Source: Arthrobotrys musiformis (lineage: Eukaryota > Ascomycota > Orbiliomycetes > Orbiliales > Orbiliaceae). From it: DNA of 64,000 nucleotides. The stretch is from the NCBI GenBank assembly GCA_036971715.1, contig JAVHJL010000012.1, positions 1,488,001-1,552,000 of the forward strand, read 5' to 3'. Shown here piece by piece: positions 60,993-64,000 of the stretch. The translations under genes were made by a program, and so were the position numbers. The number at the start of each line of letters is the position of its first letter. Positions within the stretch are counted from its first letter, which is position 1. The notes under the pieces are model-generated. The model was not told where the DNA came from. It saw only the letters and a program-made list of their open reading frames with translations, and did no database searches.

Positions 60993-62032
60993 AGAACTAT
61001 GAGTCCAAGCCACTTTCCGAAGGGATACTGTCGATTTTCGAACCGACTGGAACGTTCAAGGACGCGGCGAAGACCGTGGAGTTCATTGAGTCGATCGATT
61101 ACGCCCTTGCGGCGGGGTACGCTAAGGAAAAAGTCAGAATCTCTATTCGTGAATCAATCAGAGGACAACTGGCTCGCGATTGGTTAATTAGTTTAACCAG
61201 GAAAGATCAGCAGATGACGGCGGAGTCTGTTACCTTTTGGAAGGATATCATTCGGCGTGATTGGGTAGACAATCAGCCAAATTCGTTAATCGAAGCGCAG
61301 GCTGAATATTTTCACTCCAACCAAAGGCGTTCGGTTAATGAATATATGATGCACAAGTTGCGGCTCCTAAATTCAGTTAGCGGCGTTAAATACGACGACG
61401 ATGTTAACTTGATTACTCAGCTTCATTTGGGCTTGCGACATGACGAATATCGAAGCGCAGTCGACTACGCAAGGTCTCAGGGGTTGACGGAGTACCGACG
61501 AGTGGTGAATAGACTGGAGGCGGACCAGAAGTCGATTTGGGAGAGAAGTCGGCGACTTGCGGACAAAGGCGCGGGGAGGAACGGAAACGGTCACAACCAC
61601 AGAGGCCGTTCACCCTGGCGTACAGGCGGCTACCGTAATGGTAGCAGGTCTCGCGACTCAAGGAGTAGATTCACGAGCAGATCTCGAGAACGCGGCGGCG
61701 GAAGTCGCTATGGTGTCGGAGGATACAATAACGGCGGAAATTCTGGCGGTGGAAATTCCTACAACAACAGGTCAGACTATAGGAATAGAAGCAACGAAAG
61801 GGGAAGAAGTAGGGAAAGATATGGGGGTAGCAAAGAGTCATCGAGATCTCGTGACAGGTCTCGCGATAGGTCAAACGACCGACACGACATGCGGCATGAG
61901 AAGCAGCCCCAACGTTCCGGAAGTGGAGATCGCAACCATCTTGGTCAAAAACTTTTGGGCTGGAAGGACAACGGCAATGCCCCCGGATCGGGAAAAGTCG
62001 TGCTACAAGTGCGGCAAGGAGGGTCATATTAG
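60974..62032 (+). CDS. Gag capsid-like frame with RS/RG-rich tail
   Basis: The frame is open from 60974; its first codon in the usual sense is GTG (60989), with no early ATG. Residues about 15-195 look like a retrotransposon capsid: FEPTGTFKDAAKTVEFIESI, LARDWLISL, WKDIIRRDWVDNQP and QRRSVNEYMMHKLRLLNSV, LITQLHLGLRHDEYRSAV (the usual F-x-G, W, L-x-x-Y, F-x-x-GL pattern). The C-terminal 130 residues are Arg, Ser, Gly and Asn-rich, suited to nucleic-acid binding. The zinc knuckle lies in the next frame. Confidence 0.75.
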   Translation, partial: GEYGAVKNYESKPLSEGILSIFEPTGTFKDAAKTVEFIESIDYALAAGYAKEKVRISIRESIRGQLARDWLISLTRKDQQMTAESVTFWKDIIRRDWVDNQPNSLIEAQAEYFHSNQRRSVNEYMMHKLRLLNSVSGVKYDDDVNLITQLHLGLRHDEYRSAVDYARSQGLTEYRRVVNRLEADQKSIWERSRRLADKGAGRNGNGHNHRGRSPWRTGGYRNGSRSRDSRSRFTSRSRERGGGSRYGVGGYNNGGNSGGGNSYNNRSDYRNRSNERGRSRERYGGSKESSRSRDRSRDRSNDRHDMRHEKQPQRSGSGDRNHLGQKLLGWKDNGNAPGSGKVVLQVRQGGSY

Positions 62033-64000
62033 TTGGGATTGCCGTGAGAAGGTTAGGCGCGGCGAAGTTACTTCGCAAAGAACCGACGACAGAAGAATGG
62101 AGTCGCTGGAGCAAGCATACCTCGCGATGACAAAAGAAATGTTCGACAACGCTGGCGCGAACGCCAAACCCAACGATGGTCCCTCGGGGACGAAGAGGTC
62201 TTTCGGCGGTTTCGGTTTTTACGGCCCCGGAAGAGTAGTCACCGACGATGAAGGTATCGCGGATACCACCCTCGATCGTTTGCGCGCAATGGACGAAGTT
62301 CGACGGAATCTCGAGAGCGAAGTGGATAGGAGGCAGACGCAGCGGCAGCAACCGGACCTAAACGAAATAATGCGCCAAATGCGACAATTGACATTAGAGG
62401 TGGAGAATCGTGCTCAAGAGGGGAGTAACCAAATTACCAGAAAACTTACCAATAGCTTTAGTAGTCACAGTGAACAAGAAATTGGTGCAACCACAAAACT
62501 TTTCCGTGATGCCGTTGCAGGTCTAGTGAGTAAAGCGAAGACGTTCCTGAGTCCATCATCGTCAAATCCAGATTCCCCAAGTAGGCCATCCCCATTGTCC
62601 CCATCGTCTCCGATGTCTCCAGATACCCAATCTATGCCCAATATCTTGCCAAGTCCAACGGAATACGTTACCGCAGCGGAGGACTTCAACGATATGTTAG
62701 TATATAACGACATGACGGTGGAAGTGGTGAGAACGATGACCGACGAGGACTTCGACAATTTATTGGACACCCACGGTCCGGCGATGGATGAAGGTACTCT
62801 GGACAGAGTTTTCGACGCTCGTCACGGAAAATGGCCTAAAGAAAAGAAAGAGTCAGCGAATAGGTCAAAATCAGCGTCGCCACAATCGGAGTACGTCTAC
62901 GAACCGAAGACGTCGTTTAAGAAAGCAAACCTTTCAAAAATCTCCATGCGATATGGGAAAGAGAAGCGCGAGTTTAAATATTTTTCGTGCGGAGAGGCCT
63001 TCGAATCGGGCAACCAGCTTCATGACCATTTGGTCAAGAAGAACCACTTCTCAAAAGGAAAAGGAAAACAAGGCGGCAAACTGACGGGCCCCAAGCTCAT
63101 AGAGTCGACGACAACTGCCCCCTCAGCAGAAATCCCTGGCGCTGTGCCGGAACTCACTTCGAACTATAACTATATGCACGTTCCGATTAGTTATACGCCA
63201 GACGGGGAGAGGACTCACAGTGCGGTATTCGATACCGGATTTGGATACAGTGCGGTCGACAGAACATTCCTCGAAAAGGTTATCCAGCCTACCGCGAATG
63301 CGATCAAAATCGAAAATTTACCGTGGAAGTATGTTATGAATGGATTCGGCGGCGACGTGGGTAGGTTTACGAAGTCGGCCTTCTTAACGTTGTTTATACC
63401 AGATTGTTCTGGGAAGAAGCTCGCTGTGATAAGGAGGAGGTTTATGGTTAATGGAGATCTCAAGTGCAATATCTTGATCGGAACGAACATAATGGAATTG
63501 GAAGAAATAGACATCTCACCTGCGGACTCCTGCCTTTATTTGAAACGACACGGAAATATGAAGGCGCCCGCCTTTTGTCACAAAAGGCCGTTGCAGACGG
63601 ATATTCCTGTGAGGACCCAGAAGATTATCAGCTTGAAAAAGAAAGAGATGATGAAGTTATCTCTTCGACTAATCGGCCTGGTAGATATAAAAACCGACTA
63701 TATATTCACCCCAAATCGTGTTTTGTCGAACGTCGGAATTTTGGTCCCGGAATCCCTGGTCACGGGCGTGGAACCGGCGGTGTGGATACATAATCCGGAA
63801 GGCGGAGACGTTCATCTTTCGAAAGGAACGGTAATTGGTACGATATCGCTGGTGTCGGACCCGAGAATGAATCTATGGGCGGAAGCATCAATCGATATGC
63901 AAGGATATTTCGGCGGCATTGGAGCACTGGCGGCAAAGGAAGCGGCGACGATGGCTGCGGTAACTGCCGCAGGTCATACTGCAAGGGCTACGAAAAGATG
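61977..64000 (+). CDS. Zinc knuckle and aspartic protease frame (Gag-Pol part, partial)
   Basis: Open without stop from upstream of 61920 to the window end; first ATG at 61977. CYKCGKEGHISWDC (from 62001) is a CCHC zinc knuckle. A coiled-coil-like and Ser/Pro-rich middle follows. Near 62970 YFSCGEAFESGNQLHDHLVK resembles the C2H2-like finger often found before the protease in fungal gypsy polyproteins, but its first Cys pair has only one Cys. The protease has SAVFDTGFGYSAVD (catalytic Asp, near 63228) and KCNILIGTNIM (flap and ILG-type end). It is in +1 phase relative to the Gag frame and overlaps it, so Gag and Pol need a frameshift or an indel explains the break. No decay is visible. Confidence 0.8.
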   Translation, partial: MPPDREKSCYKCGKEGHISWDCREKVRRGEVTSQRTDDRRMESLEQAYLAMTKEMFDNAGANAKPNDGPSGTKRSFGGFGFYGPGRVVTDDEGIADTTLDRLRAMDEVRRNLESEVDRRQTQRQQPDLNEIMRQMRQLTLEVENRAQEGSNQITRKLTNSFSSHSEQEIGATTKLFRDAVAGLVSKAKTFLSPSSSNPDSPSRPSPLSPSSPMSPDTQSMPNILPSPTEYVTAAEDFNDMLVYNDMTVEVVRTMTDEDFDNLLDTHGPAMDEGTLDRVFDARHGKWPKEKKESANRSKSASPQSEYVYEPKTSFKKANLSKISMRYGKEKREFKYFSCGEAFESGNQLHDHLVKKNHFSKGKGKQGGKLTGPKLIESTTTAPSAEIPGAVPELTSNYNYMHVPISYTPDGERTHSAVFDTGFGYSAVDRTFLEKVIQPTANAIKIENLPWKYVMNGFGGDVGRFTKSAFLTLFIPDCSGKKLAVIRRRFMVNGDLKCNILIGTNIMELEEIDISPADSCLYLKRHGNMKAPAFCHKRPLQTDIPVRTQKIISLKKKEMMKLSLRLIGLVDIKTDYIFTPNRVLSNVGILVPESLVTGVEPAVWIHNPEGGDVHLSKGTVIGTISLVSDPRMNLWAEASIDMQGYFGGIGALAAKEAATMAAVTAAGHTARATKR

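Larger units (their letters stand above)
58530..64000 (+). mobile_element. LTR retrotransposon, 5' half, running off the right edge
   Basis: Order: putative LTR, primer-binding site, leader, three overlapping frames with Gag features, then a long frame with zinc knuckle and aspartic protease. The last frame is open for over 2 kb without a stop and the frames use GC-normal codons, unlike the decayed 9-12.7 kb element. Reverse transcriptase and integrase are outside, so Ty3/gypsy is likely but not proven. Confidence 0.75.

Overview
The window looks like a repeat-rich nuclear region of a filamentous ascomycete (Pezizomycotina-type). The evidence is short introns of about 50-70 nt with GTRAGT donors, CTAAC/CTGAC-like branch sites and YAG acceptors, plus genes typical of such fungi: a class III chitinase with LysM modules, an RlpA/expansin-like secreted protein, a thaumatin-like/PR-1 relic, F-box proteins, an HNH protein and a chromodomain Ty3/gypsy remnant. 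I cannot name the species. No rRNA, tRNA or CRISPR array was recognised. All spliced models were built by eye from phase-compatible splice signals and have no transcript support.

Layout. 1-0.8 kb: 5' part of a BCS1-like mitochondrial AAA ATPase (minus), running off the left edge. 2-8 kb: a small basic protein with a paralog at 57 kb, a MITE-like repeat (family A), an unknown 225-aa protein, a syntaxin-type SNARE, a 460-bp TA-flanked inverted-repeat element and a bZIP basic-region protein without a zipper. 8.9-12.8 kb: decayed chromovirus. 13.9-17.6 kb: an F-box fragment cut by a repeat, a thaumatin/PR-1 chimera, a ~735-bp foldback element and a membrane-anchored unknown. 18-25 kb: another MITE, an RlpA-like protein, a SET-domain protein and the LysM chitinase. 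26-38 kb: mostly unknown proteins, including secreted, coiled-coil, SANT-like and AT-hook types. 39-47 kb: a broken or multi-exon unknown gene, a secreted protein, a compact TFIIE-alpha-like protein and an F-box protein. 50-55 kb: a Cys-rich protein, an HNH protein and a CMGC-like kinase. 58.5-64 kb: the 5' half of an LTR retrotransposon with probable LTR end, primer-binding site, fragmented Gag frames, zinc knuckle and protease; it runs off the right edge and looks young.

Repeats make up much of the sequence between genes. Family A (about 250 bp) occurs at least 20 times, whole or in part, often carrying or touching microsatellites. Family B has inverted ends. There are at least four other inverted-repeat elements, LTR-like repeats and microsatellites. 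Two copies of a tailed repeat (18.7 and 57.2 kb) differ almost only by C-to-T and G-to-A changes, as expected from RIP-like mutation. Several genes are cut by or abut repeats. I found no operon-like system or recognisable defence or biosynthetic cluster. The most unusual items are the compact TFIIE-alpha-like gene, the split-frame Gag, the juxtaposed thaumatin/PR-1 fragments and the family A/microsatellite association.
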